Assembly (NCBI GenBank): GCA_026874595.1
Contig: CM049306.1
Coordinates: forward strand, 11,677,019 to 11,741,018
Length of the DNA: 64,000 nucleotides
Reading direction: 5' to 3'
Source: Sipunculus nudus
Taxonomy: Eukaryota > Annelida > Sipuncula > Golfingiida > Sipunculidae
Under the pieces are notes generated by a model. That model had not been told where the DNA came from. It was given only the letters and a program-made list of their open reading frames with translations, and did not search any database. Positions 47,323 through 58,996 of this stretch are shown here, piece by piece. A program made the position numbers and the translations under genes. Within the stretch, counting starts at the first letter, position 1; each line of letters starts with the position of its first letter.

Positions 47323-48690
47323 TTTTTTATGATACTTTCAGTTTCCTAGCACCCTAAAACATGGGTGTAGACACCAAAATCATGTCTCTAGCTGTCTTTG
47401 CAATGAAGTTATGGTCAAAAATATACATTCTGTGATTTTGACGGCGGCCATTTTGTAAAACAGTGTCAAAATACTAATTCCCAATGGTTGATTTTGGTTG
47501 AATTTTTTTGGGAGTTATAAAACATCATTATAGAGAGCCTGGCACCAAAACTTGGTTGTTATGGTAAATGTCCGGGTCCTTCGCAATTTCTACTGGCCTA
47601 TTGGCCTTTTGCCCACATATCAACTGGATTCTTTCTAAATTATGGGTAACTACTAACCACTTACATCTGCTCGGGTGTAATTACTTGGCAATCAATGAGT
47701 GAATAACTTAGACCTGCAACCTGTAACCTCCTGACCAGCTGACCTCAAAATCAATTAGTTATTTCTTCATGCAAAAAGACCCATAAATATGAAGTTTGAA
47801 TCACATTCAGTGATGCATAGATGTTGCATATGTGAAAGACTGAAGGTTTGGGTTGAACAGTTTCACTTGAAATATGTTCACAAGCATTTAGAACAATATT
47901 GTGACCTTGACCTTTGACCTTTTGAACTCAACATCAATAGGCTTCTTCCCCTGTTGGTAGGTAAGCCATATATGACAGATGGAAAGTATAGATTGAAAAG
48001 TTTGCCTGAAAATAACCTTCACCCAAGATGAGGGTGCTGTGAACTTGACCTTTGACCTCAAAATCAACAGGTCTTTTCCTGTGTTGGCAGAGAAGCAATA
48101 TCAGTGCTGAAAGTTTTGGAATGAAAGGTCTAGCTTAAAATGTGTCCACAACCTTTTCAAAGAAGTGGATCCTGTGACCCTGACCTTTGACCTTGTGACC
48201 TCAACATCTATAGGATTCTTCTATCACTTAGTAGGTGAGCTATATGTGAAAGATCAAAGAATTGGGATGAAAGGTTTGGCTTAAAATGCATCCACAGGCT
48301 TTTCAAAGAAGTTGGTTCTGTGACCTTGACCTTTCACCTTGTGACCTCAAAATAATTATGGTTCTTCCCCTGTTGGTAGGTGAGCTGTATGTGAAAGATG
48401 GAAGGTTTGGGATGAAAATTTTGGCTAAAAGAATATTTCTGGGGGGTGCAAACACACCCCATAACTTCGAGAATATAGGTGAAGTGACCTAATTTCAGGT
48501 TTGCAAGGAGATCTTTTTAGAACCTCTAAGACTGCATAGGGTTCATGGCCCTAGCCCCTATGGTTACGATTTGTGCCCTGCTAACGGCAGGACGGCCGGC
48601 CGGACAGCCAGCCGGACGGACAGACGGAAGGACGACGGACAAAGACCCATAGCTATAGCCCAGCATGACTGAAAATCAGCTGAGCTAAAA

Positions 48691-49184
48691 AAACTTAGGA
48701 CCTTATTTCTTAGGAAGCATTTGGTGGATTGTTATGAAATATGGTACATACCTCTCCAATTCATATTTATAACTGATTATCAGCTTTTGCTAATATTCTA
48801 GTTTTGCAATGCAATGCTTACAGATACTGGCCTAATGTTTGGTCTGTGGGCACTTAATGACCACTTACAGATCGAGTTTGCGTTTCGTCCCAGTTGACCT
48901 ACTTTTGACCATATGACAGATCCTGAACATAGAAAATTTCATGAAAGACAGAAATTTTTATGAAAAATGCACATATATGGACTTTTTTAACACAGTGCCT
49001 GCAGATACTGGCCTGATTATTGGTGTGTTGCTTGATAATGACCTGTTACAGATAGAGTTTGCATTTTGCCCTTGTTGACCTACTTTTGACCATACAACAC
49101 CTCATGAACTTAAACAATTTTTACGAAATTTGACAAATATTTGTTATTTGCTCCAGGCGAGGGCATTCGTGTCGTCCCAACACT
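48691..49184 (+). repeat. R6 copy 2 (partial)
   Basis: Two R6 units with 'ACTGGCCT.AT...TGGTGTGT', 'AATGACC..TTACAGAT' and 'TTGACCTACTTTTGACCAT'. The preceding ~100 bases (48691-48790) are not assigned. Confidence 0.55.
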
Positions 49185-50989
49185 TCTAGATTTCTCTATT
49201 ATTGAGACCTTCAAAGAAGTTGTCAGTTGTTAACAAGGCACAAATTGTGAACGCTGGACTTGGAATCTTCTAACTTGACATTAAGGGAAGTCTATGAAAA
49301 GTCTCTGTGGAAATGTGAAATTAGGTGTCTGTTACCCAAATTCTTGGAGCTATTGGGCTTATAAGTACCCCTCAGAATAATTAATAATTTGATACAAACA
49401 CTCCTGTATCTGAATAACTAATGCATTGATCACCCTGATTTTTTGCATGCATACTGATCATGGACTGTTTCTTCAATTCCTGCAGAGTGGTGGCACCACC
49501 TGATTTTTTTTCAAATTTTCACGCATTTTTCTCTATTTTTGAGACCTTCAAATAAAGCCTCATCTGTTAACAAGGCACAAATCGTAACCGCTGGACCTAG
49601 AATCTACATACTTGACATCTAATGAGTACATTGAAAAATATCCTTCGAAACCTGAAATTAGGTCTCTGTTACCTACATCCTCCAAGCTATGGGGCTCAGA
49701 AGTACCCCATAAATAATTAAAATTTTGATACAAACACTCCAGTATCTGAATTACTAATGCATTGATCAACATGATTCTTTGCATGCTTACTGATCATGGA
49801 CTGTTTCTTCAGTTCCTGAAGACTGGTGGTGCCACCTGTATTTTCACAATTTTTTTCCCTATTTTTTGAGACCATTCAAATAAAGCATGATCTGTTAACA
49901 GGGCACAAATCATCACTGTTTACCTAGAATCTTCTAACTTGTCATCTAAAGAGGTCCATGAAAAGTCTCTATGGATACCTGAAATTACCGTAAAAACTGG
50001 TGTATAAGTCGAAAAATTTATACCTCAAATAACAATCGAGAAAAGCTACCCCGACTTATACACCAAAACTTATAAATGAAGCCCTGGATTGACCCTAAAC
50101 TAAGACTTAGCTGTGTCACGATTTAAAAAAATGGTGGACAATGGGAGATCGACGGTATTCTGTTATTGTATTGTCTTTTTTAAATCCTATTAACAATATT
50201 ATTATTAGCATTCAAATATTGATATCAACAACAACAAGAAACAAAACTGTTCAATCTTTTTATTTGTTCAAGTGACACTCAAGTCAAATTTAAACATTTC
50301 ACTTACCTTCACATTCTCAGTCGGAATGGTCTCAACCTGTCTCCTACATTTCTTGGCTAAAAATAATGTTTACCCCATTTTTGATGCAAAAAATCCACCT
50401 CGTCTTATACACTAGCTCGTCTAATACACCAGTTTTTAGGGTAGGTCTCTGTTTCCCATATCCTCCAAGCTATTGGGCTTGTAAGTACCCCTAAGAATAA
50501 TTAAAAATGTGATACAAAAGCTTCTGTATTTGAATAACTAATGCATTAATTGCTATGATTCTTTGCAGGCTTTTTGGTCATGGAGTGCTTCATGAGTTCC
50601 TGTAGACTGGTGGCACCACCTGTATTTTTTCAATTTTTCACGATTTTTTCCGTATTTTTTGAGACCTTCAAATAAAGCAGTCATCTGTTAACAAGGCACA
50701 AATTGTAACTGTTTGACCTTGAATCTTCTAACTTGACAACCAGGGAGGTCCATGAAAAGTCTTCTTGGAAACCTGAAATTAGGTCTCTGTTACCGGGCAC
50801 ATCCTCTGAGCAATGGGGCTCATAGGTACCCTGAGAATAAATAAAAATTGGAAACAAAAGCTTCTGTATTTGAATAACTAATGCATAGATTGCTATGATT
50901 CTTTGCTTGCTTTTTGATCATGGAGTGCTTCATCAGTTCCTGTAGACTGGTGGCCAACCCCTCCCCCCCATGAGGCCATGAGGCATGTT
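49185..50989 (+). mobile_element. R4 array, copy interrupted by a TA-type MITE
   Basis: Diverged R4 units with 'GAAATTAGGTCTCTGTTACC', 'TCTGTTAACAAGGCACAAAT' and GGTGG(C/T)(A/G)CCACC at intervals. The MITE at 49988-50441 splits one GAAATTAGGTCTC block. The array is cut on the right by R7. Confidence 0.7.
49988..50441. mobile_element. Tc1/mariner (pogo/Tigger-like) MITE with TA duplication
   Basis: 454 bp. The left TIR CCGTAAAAACTGGTGTATAA pairs with the right end (reverse complement CCCTAAAAACTGGTGTATTA), giving 21 of 24 matches over 24 bases. TA flanks both ends (49986-49987, 50442-50443), and removing the element and one TA restores the R4 block GAAATTAGGTCTCTGTT. Internal CGACTTATACACC repeats the TIR motif in inverse. 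The motif GTGTATAAGTCG is typical of pogo/Tigger-type MITEs. Non-coding. Confidence 0.88.
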
Positions 50990-51816
50990 GTTTTTAGTGC
51001 CATTGTCTGTCATCGTCGTCCTCATCTTGTGAAGGAGGGCTGCATATTTTCTGCCAAAATTTGAAACACTCAATTGTTCATACCAAAATCTCAGAGGAGT
51101 TTGAAACCAGTGACCTTGGTCTTCATCTTCAAGGTCAATTCTGCCAAATTTTTTAACCCCATAAATTTTTAAGTATTTTTTTAAGTACTTTTTTTTCATA
51201 AGTATTAAACATTTTGTCCTCAAATTTGGAAAAATCAAGGAAAAGTTAAAAAAAAGTGACCTTGACTTTCATCTTCAAGGTCAAAGCTGCAGAAATATGA
51301 CATTTTTGTGAACCCCATAACTTTTGAAGTATTCCACATTTTGTCCTCAAGTTGGTACACCAATTGTTCCTACCATATTCTCGGATAAGTTCAAAACCTT
51401 GTGACCTTGACCTTACTCTTTAAAATAAAATTGCCAAAAGTAACATTTTATGAATCTCATAACTTTTGTAGTATTTCCAATTTTGTCCTCAAATTTGGTA
51501 CATCAATTGCTACTACCAAGCTCTCAGACGAGTTTGAAACATGGTGACCTTGACCAGGATCTTCAAGGTCAAATCAGTGGAACTATAGTCATATCACTAT
51601 GACCCATTTTCTACAAGCTGTGTGAAAGAACTTGATTTTAACACTAAATTAGCCAGGAGAACATAAATGGTAGCAGCTGCATGAAGAATAAGGTCATTGT
51701 AACCTATATCTAAGGGCTATTGGCAAAATTCATGATCTTGACTCTGAGAGTCTTTTTGCCCATTGTTCAAGGCTCCTTGAATTCAACTGAGCGTCATGGT
51801 CCATTGGCCACTTGTT
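50990..51816 (+). mobile_element. R7 element (class-2 ends)
   Basis: It starts TTTTTAGTGCCATTG with GTCTGTCATCGTCGTCCTC and ends AACTGAGCGTCATGG, TCCATTGGCCACTTGTT. About four units carry 'AAATTTGG', 'CTCAGA.GAGTTTGAAAC', 'GTGACCTTGAC' and 'ATCTTCAAGGTCAA'. There is no GGTGGCGCCACC palindrome. Confidence 0.55.
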
Positions 51817-52631
51817 TTAAAGATGGCTTCTGTGGACGTGACCTTGTGACCCCACAATTGATATAGAACATCCAGTACTATTGGCAGGTTAGCTATATCT
51901 TCAAGATGGAAGATCTGGCATGAAAAGTTTGGCTTAAACTGCATCCACAGTATCTTTAAAGATGTGATTCCTGTGACCTTGACCTTTGACCTCTTGACCC
52001 TAGAACCTAAAGGGTTCTTATTTTAGTTGTGGGCCATACATAAGTCACATTTGATATCAATATGGCTATCAACACTAGAGATATCATAAAAGGTGTGTGA
52101 TTTTCACCAAATATGGAAATATTCAAGGTCAAGGCCACTCTCATGGTTAAGGTCACAACCCAAATTTAAATAGACCTCATCCCATGACCCATCCCTCTAC
52201 AGGTTCATAATATAAAAGAAATCTGTCCGCTCACAGTACTGTCAAGTGGCAATTATAGGAGTATTTAAAGGCATGAAAACAAGAAAAGGATAATAAGGGG
52301 CACCACCAGTTTCTGGCACATCATAAGGCTATCCAAGATCTTCGGTCACTTTGATTTTTAGACCAATAAATGCTAGCTTTCTTGAGATTATTAAGAATTT
52401 GTGTAATTTTCAGCAAAAATGGACCTATTCAAGGTCAATGTCACTATCCTTACAAAGGTCATGACTCCATTTTAAATAGGCCTAGTCCTCTTACCTATAT
52501 CTATACACATGTAAAGTTTGATAAAGATCCATGAAATATTTATTTAGTTATTATGCTCACAAGTTTTTCTGCAGAGGTGGTGGTGGGACCGTCATGAAAC
52601 CATAGTATCCTGACTTTGTCTGGGGAAACAA
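51817..52631 (-). mobile_element. R2/R3 element, 3'-truncated
   Basis: On the - strand it starts TTGTTTCCCCAGACAAAG then GGATACTATGG. It has one R2 unit (GGGGCACCACC variant near 52300) and one to two R3-like units (TGACCTTGACCTTTGACCT at about 51977). The hairpin-CTAG terminus is missing; it abuts the R7 3' end. Confidence 0.6.
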
Positions 52632-52639
52632 TAAATTAG

Positions 52640-54782
52640 CTAGGATTGTCACCATTTAAAAGGAGGACTTCTTATTCTAGACAGGACTCAATGTAAAGTT
52701 AAGGTCCATATTGTCACACTTGATATTATATTTGTTTTGTTTCAACTGTGGGAAGCACACACTTAAGAATACAGGCAAGGTCTTAAATTTATATTCAGTG
52801 AACACAGAATAAAAAAGTAAAAGCTGACATAGCCCAAGGTTCAAGAAACAATGATGTCCAAGTAGCATATATTAAACCTGTCTGTTGTTCAAAGAAGAAT
52901 TATTGCAAATTTGTGGACGAAAATGATGGTTTGGCTCCATCTTTCACTTAACAGCATAAATTAGTTTCAGTTGATAGTAAAGAACTTGTTCTAAAGCATG
53001 TTTCTTTTATGTGTTCTGTATCTGCAACTATTATAATTTTTGCATCAACAATGATTTTAATATTTAATTTGTAATGTCAGGAACAAGGCTGGCCTGTCAT
53101 CTATGTAAAAGATGTTCCAACCGAGGTATTATAATTATTATTGATGTACATTATAGTGCCACTTCATAGTGTTACACTGCTCAGATGCACATAAAAGAAC
53201 ATATTATAAAAAATATGGTAAAGAAAACCTATGTAAAATTACTTCACAGTAGTACCCATAATATAATTCAAGCTCAAAGTTTATATAAGAACATGGTAGC
53301 AGATGGAGACTTAGACCTTCAATTGATGAATGGATGGATATAAAAAGTAAAGTGTGATGGTGCAGCACCGATTCTCTGATCCTCCCTCCATGACTACTGT
53401 AATCTCTTGTGGTTATAAATTGGTCCAGTGTGTTCGTCAGATTAAGTGTGATAGCTATGACTGAGGTGATTTACAGTCAGCTGAGCTCAAAAGAAAGATT
53501 CAAAAATGTTGTTTCTTGTCACTGATAAAATATCATTTAGAATAAAACAACTCTGGAACAATGTTATGTACCCAGTTATAATGATATTATTCACAAGTCC
53601 AATAAGAAAATTCTTTGTCCTGAAACTTTAAGATAGGAAGATCAAAGATACATTGATCAATATAAAAATTGTTCAGATGGAAAAGTATTGTATAAAAATG
53701 GCTGGACTCATGACATAATATTTTATTGCAAAGTTATTTTTAGTGTCTGTGGTATTTTATGGCTTTGAGAAGTCCCAATTGGGCAATTGAGGGAGAATTC
53801 TAGATCTCTGATATGAAAAGATCTAGTGTCTTTGTGCATTGATTTTGTAAAGGGAGAAGGGAGTCATTTAGGAATTGTCCACAAATTTATATGATAGTAA
53901 AGCTTGCCTTTGTTCTCTTAAGATTACCATCAACTTAATGTTGATCTTGTATACATTTATAGAAGACAACAAAATCTTGTGAATGTTTATGAGGAACATG
54001 GATACTGATAAGATCCAGTACGTGATTTTTGTAATTTGGCTTCAGCTGTTGTCCATTTATGATACTTTATGTCACTTGTAGACAATAAATATTTATACTA
54101 CCGCTGCAAATGTAATTGCCTAAGCTGATAAGCTTGAGTCACTGTTTGTATACTTTGCCAGACAACCTTGAATGCCATCATTTGGGTGTTTGCAGCCTGC
54201 ATGCTTCATTTTGCCAGGGGTTGATAGTTTAGTCTGGCAGTCACACAGTTTTTCTCTTAAATCAGGGATGTTATTGTGTGTGATAAATAGCAATAGATAA
54301 CCAGGGCACCTATTTCTACTTTTAAGCACCAGAAATAGTCTTTCCTTAAATCAAGCTTTCTTGTGAAAAGTACAAGTGTTTAATACAGGTTTGAGCATGT
54401 AAATATTGTCTCCTGCTCATTAATGACCTTTAGAGCAAAAATACAATTATAATCCAGATAAAGGGAGCTGTATGTCTTGCCTACCATGATTTGATGATAT
54501 CACAGCAACTTTAGAGTAAATATGGAAAGAGATGTAAATCAGGAAAAAGTGACAGAAATGGATGAAAATGACCAATAAACCATTCCAATCCTGCTTTATG
54601 ACCACATGCAGTTCAAACACTATTATTTCAGAACAAAAATTTAAACATATTATGTAACAAAGGTGGATTTATTAATTTTGCTGACTGAACCAGGGATATA
54701 TTACTTGGCTTTTTTGTATATTTTACTTTGAAATGAAACTCTGAAATTAGTAACTGTCTTTTTAAAGGTTATTTCATATACC
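52640..54782. other. Single-copy stretch; one exon-like block
   Basis: Apart from the candidate at 53081-53125, nothing could be assigned. No repeat boundary was found. Confidence 0.4.
53081..53125 (+). other. Candidate 45-nt exon, weak
   Basis: It is flanked by TTTAATTTGTAATGTCAG and a GTATTATAA donor. Phase 1-1 gives TRLACHLCKRCSNR, EGF-like, and would join in phase to the exon ending at 9408. Phase 0-0 gives EQGWPVIYVKDVPTE, also open. A 44-kb intron containing the GPCR gene would be implied. No homology is sure in either frame. Confidence 0.25.
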
Positions 54783-57700
54783 TTGTTTACAAGAAATATC
54801 AATTCCTTTCTGTCAGAGTACTTTGGTTACCAGAATTATCTAATCCTTCCTGTCAGAGTACTTTGGTTACCAGAATTATCAAATCCTTCCTGTCAGAGTA
54901 CTTTGGTTACCAGAATTATCTAATCCTTCCTGTCAGAGTACTTTGGTTACCAGAATTATCTAATCCTTTTTTTGGTGACTAGAATTATCAAATCCTTCCT
55001 GTGAGTGTACTTTGGATAACAGAAAAAAAAAACAAATCCATCTCATCACAGTACTTAGTCTACAAGAAATATCAAATCCTTTCTGTCAGAGTACTTTGGT
55101 TACCAGAAATATCAAATCCTTCCTGTCACAGTACTTTGATTACCAGAATTATCAAATCCTTCCTGTCAGAGTACTTTGGTTACCAGAAATAACGAATCCT
55201 TCCTGTCAGAGTACTTTGGTTACCAGAAATAACAAATCCTTCCTCCAGACTTCTTTGGTTATCAGAAATATAAAATCCTTCCTGTCAGAGTACTTTGGTT
55301 ATCAGAAATATCAAATCCTTCCTGTCAGACTACTTTGGTTACCAGAAATAACAAATCCTTCCTGTCAGAGTACTTTGGTTACCAGAAATAACGAATCCTT
55401 CCTCCAGACTTCTTTGGTTATCAGAAATATCAAATCCTTCCTGTCAGACTACTTTGGTTACCAGAAATAACAAATCCTTCCTGTCAGAGTACTTTGGTTA
55501 CCAGAAATAACGAATCCTTCCTCCAGACTTCTTTGGTTATCAGAAATATCAAATCCTTCCTGTCAGACTACTTTGGTTACCAGAAATAACAAATCCTTCC
55601 TGTCAGAGTACTTTGGTTACCAGAAATAACAAATCCTTCCTGTCAGAGTACTTTGGTTACCAGAAATAACAAATCCTTCCTGTCAGAGTACTTTGGTTAC
55701 CAGAAATAACAAATCCTTCCTGTCAGAGTACTTTGGTTACCAGAAATATCAAATCCTTCCTGTCAGACTACTTTGGTTACCAGAAATAACAAATCCTTCC
55801 TGTCAGAGTACTTTGGTTACCAGAAATATCAAATCCTTCCTGTCAGAGTACTTTGGTTACCAGAAATAACAAATCCTTCCTGTCAGAGTACTTTGGTTAC
55901 CAGAAATAACAAATCCTTCCTGTCAGAGTACTTTGGTTACCAGAAATATCAAATCCTTCCTGTCAGAGTACTTTGGTTACCAGAAATATCAAATCCTTCC
56001 TGTCAGAGTACTTTGGTTACCAGAAATAACAAATCCTTCCTGTCAGAGTACTTTGGTTACCAGAAATAACAAATCCTTCCTGTCAGAGTACTTTGGTTAC
56101 CAGAAATAACAAATCCTTCCTGTCAGAGTACTTTGGTTACCAGAAATAACAAATCCTTCCTGTCAGAGTACTTTGGTTACCAGAAATATCAAATCCTTCC
56201 TGTCAGAGTACTTTGGTTACCAGAAATAACAAATCCTTCCTGTCAGAGTACTTTGATTACCAGAAATAACAAATCCTTCCTGTCAGAGTACTTTGGTTAC
56301 CAGAAATAACAAATCCTTCCTGTCAGAGTACTTTGGTTACCAGAAATAACAAAACCTTCCTGTCAGAGTACTTTGGTTACCAGAAATATCAAATCCTTCC
56401 TGTCAGAGTACTTTGGTTACCAGAAATAACAAATCCTTCCTGTCACAGTACTTTGGTTACCAGAAATAACAAATCCTTCCTGTCAGACTACTTTGGTTAC
56501 CAGAAATAACAAATCCTTCCTGTCAGACTACTTTGGTTATCAGAAATATCAAATCCTTCCTGTCAGAGTACTTTGGTTATCAGAAATATCAAATCCTTCC
56601 TGTCAGACTACTTTGGTTATCAGAAATATCAAATCCTTCCTGTCAGAGTACTTTGGTTACCAGAGTTATCAAATCCTTCCTGTCACAGTACTTTGGTTAC
56701 CAGAAATAACAAATCCTTCCTCCAGACTTCTTTGGTTATCAGAAATATCAAATCCTTCCTGTCAGACTACTTTGGTTACCAGAATTATCAAATCCTTCCT
56801 GTCACAGTACTTTGGTTACCAGAAATAACAAATCCTTCCTCCAGACTACTTTGGTTATCAGAAATATCAAATCCTTCCTGTCAGAGTACTTTGGTTACCA
56901 GAAATAACAAATCCTTCCTGTCAGAGTACTTTGATTACCAGAAATAACAAATCCTTCCTGTCAGAGTACTTTGGTTACCAGAAATAACAAATCCTTCCTG
57001 TCAGAGTACTTTGGTTACCAGAAATAACAAATCCTTCCTGTCAGAGTACTTTGGTTACAAGAAATATCAAATCCTTCCTGTCAGAGTACTTTGGTTACCA
57101 GAAATAACAAATCCTTCCTGTCACAGTACTTTGGTTACCAGAAATAACAAATCCTTCCTGTCAGACTACTTTGGTTACCAGAAATAACAAATCCTTCCTG
57201 TCAGACTACTTTGGTTATCAGAAATATCAAATCCTTCCTCCAGACTTCTTTGGTTATCAGAAATATCAAATCCTTCCTGTCAGAGTACTTTGGTTACCAG
57301 AGTTATCAAATCCTTCCTGTCACAGTACTTTGGTTACCAGAAATAACAAATCCTTCCTCAAGACTTCTTTGGTTATCAGAAATATCAAATCCTTCCTGTC
57401 AGACTACTTTGGTTACCAGAATTATCAAATCCTTCCTGTCACAGTACTTTGGTTACCAGAAATAACAAATCCTTCCTCCAGACTACTTTGGTTATCAGAA
57501 ATATCAAATCCTTCCTGTCAGAGTACTTTGGTTACCAGAAATAACAAATCCTTCCTGTCAGAGTACTTTGATTACCAGAAATAACAAATCCTTCCTGTCA
57601 GAGTACTTTGGTTACCAGAAATAACAAATCCTTCCTGTCAGAGTACTTTGGTTACCAGAAATAACAAATCCTTCCTGTCAGAGTACTTTGGTTACAAGAA

Positions 57701-58996
57701 ATATCAAATCCTTCCTGTCAGAGTACTTTGGTTACCAGAAATAACAAATCCTTCCTGTCACAGTACTTTGGTTACCAGAAATAACAAATCCTTCCTGTCA
57801 GACTACTTTGGTTACCAGAAATAACAAATCCTTCCTGTCAGACTACTTTGGTTATCAGAAATATCAAATCCTTCCTCCAGACTTCTTTGGTTATCAGAAA
57901 TATCAAATCCTTCCTGTCAGAGTACTTTGGTTACCAGAGTTATCAAATCCTTCCTGTCACAGTACTTTGGTTACCAGAAATAACAAATCCTTCCTCTAGA
58001 CTTCTTTGGTTATCAGAAATATCAAATCCTTCCTGTCAGACTACTTTGGTTACCAGAATTATCAAATCCTTCCTGTCACAGTACTTTAGTTACCAGAAAT
58101 AACAAATCCTTCCTCCAGACTACTTTGGTTATCAGAAATATCAAATCCTTCCTCCAGACTTCTTTGGTTATCAGAAATATCAAATCCTTCCTGTCAGAGT
58201 ACTTTGGTTACCAGAGTTATCAAATCCTTCCTGTCACAGTACTTTGATTACCAGAAATATCAAATCCTTCCTGTCAGAGTACTTTGGTTACCAGAGTTAT
58301 CAAATCCTTCCTGTCACAGTACTTTGATTACCAGAAATAACAAATCCTTCCTCCAGACTTCTTTGGTTATCAGAAATATCAAATCCTTCCTGTCAGAGTA
58401 CTTTGGTTACCAGAAATAACAAATCCTTCCTGTCAGACTACTTTGGTTACCAGAAATAACAAATCCTTCCTGTCAGACTACTTTGGTTATCAGAAATATC
58501 AAATCCTTCCTCCAGACTTCTTTGGTTATCAGAAATATCAAATCCTTCCTGTCAGAGTACTTTGGTTACCAGAGTTATCAAATCCTTCCTGTCACAGTAC
58601 TTTGGTTACCAGAAATAACAAATCCTTCCTCCAGACTTCTTTGGTTACCAGAAATATCAAATCCTTCCTGTCAGACTACTTTGGTTACCAGAAATATCAA
58701 ATCCTTCCTGTCAGAGTACTTTGGTTACCAGAGTTATCAAATCCTTCCTGTCACAGTACTTTGATTACCAGAATTATCAAATCCTTCCTGTCACAGTACT
58801 TTGATTACCAGAAATATCAAATCCTTTCTGTCAGAGTACTTTGATTACCAGAAATATCAAATCCTTCCTGTCAGAGTACTTTGATTACCAGAATTATCAA
58901 ATCCTTCCTGTCACAGTACTTTGATTACCAGAATTATCAAATCCTTCCTGTCAGAGTACTTTGGTTACCAGAAATATTAAAGTCTTCCTGTCAGAT
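54783..58996 (+). repeat. 40-bp minisatellite, ~105 units, with higher-order structure
   Basis: The consensus unit is GTACTTTGGTTACCAGAAAT followed by AACAAATCCTTCCTGTCAGA. Variants are AT(A/C)-type (AAATATC, AATTATC), GATTACC for GGTTACC, GGTTATC, and a 39-base form (CCTCCAGACTTCTTTGG). Outer units are more diverged. From about 56534 the variants recur in the same order with a 637-base period (frames at 57171, 57808 and 58443 start alike), about 16 units per period. Most units contain the interrupted palindrome TGGT, T, ACCA. Confidence 0.97.

Larger units (their letters stand above)
43959..48690 (-). mobile_element. R3 element, copy 2, interrupted by a nested insertion
   Basis: Its parts 43975-44725 and 47605-48690 align in order with 16810-17510 and 17510-18595 of copy 1. 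The ~2.9 kb between them is foreign: a gene fossil (44746-45361), an R2 copy (45726-47322) and flanking sequence. The right end, CAGCATGACT then CAGCTGAGCTAAAAAAA, is the R3 5' terminus. Confidence 0.7.

Noticed and set aside
55012-58844. Open frames of 60-152 codons across the minisatellite, reading YFGYQKYQILPVRV-like repeats
   Set aside because: The unit is 40 bp, so all frames cycle every 120 bp. Units with AAATAAC bring a stop in one frame, and frame length simply follows unit variants. No start context, splice sites or flanking gene.
54783-58996. CRISPR-like regular repeats
   Set aside because: There are no unique spacers; units follow each other head to tail. The sequence is a eukaryotic minisatellite.
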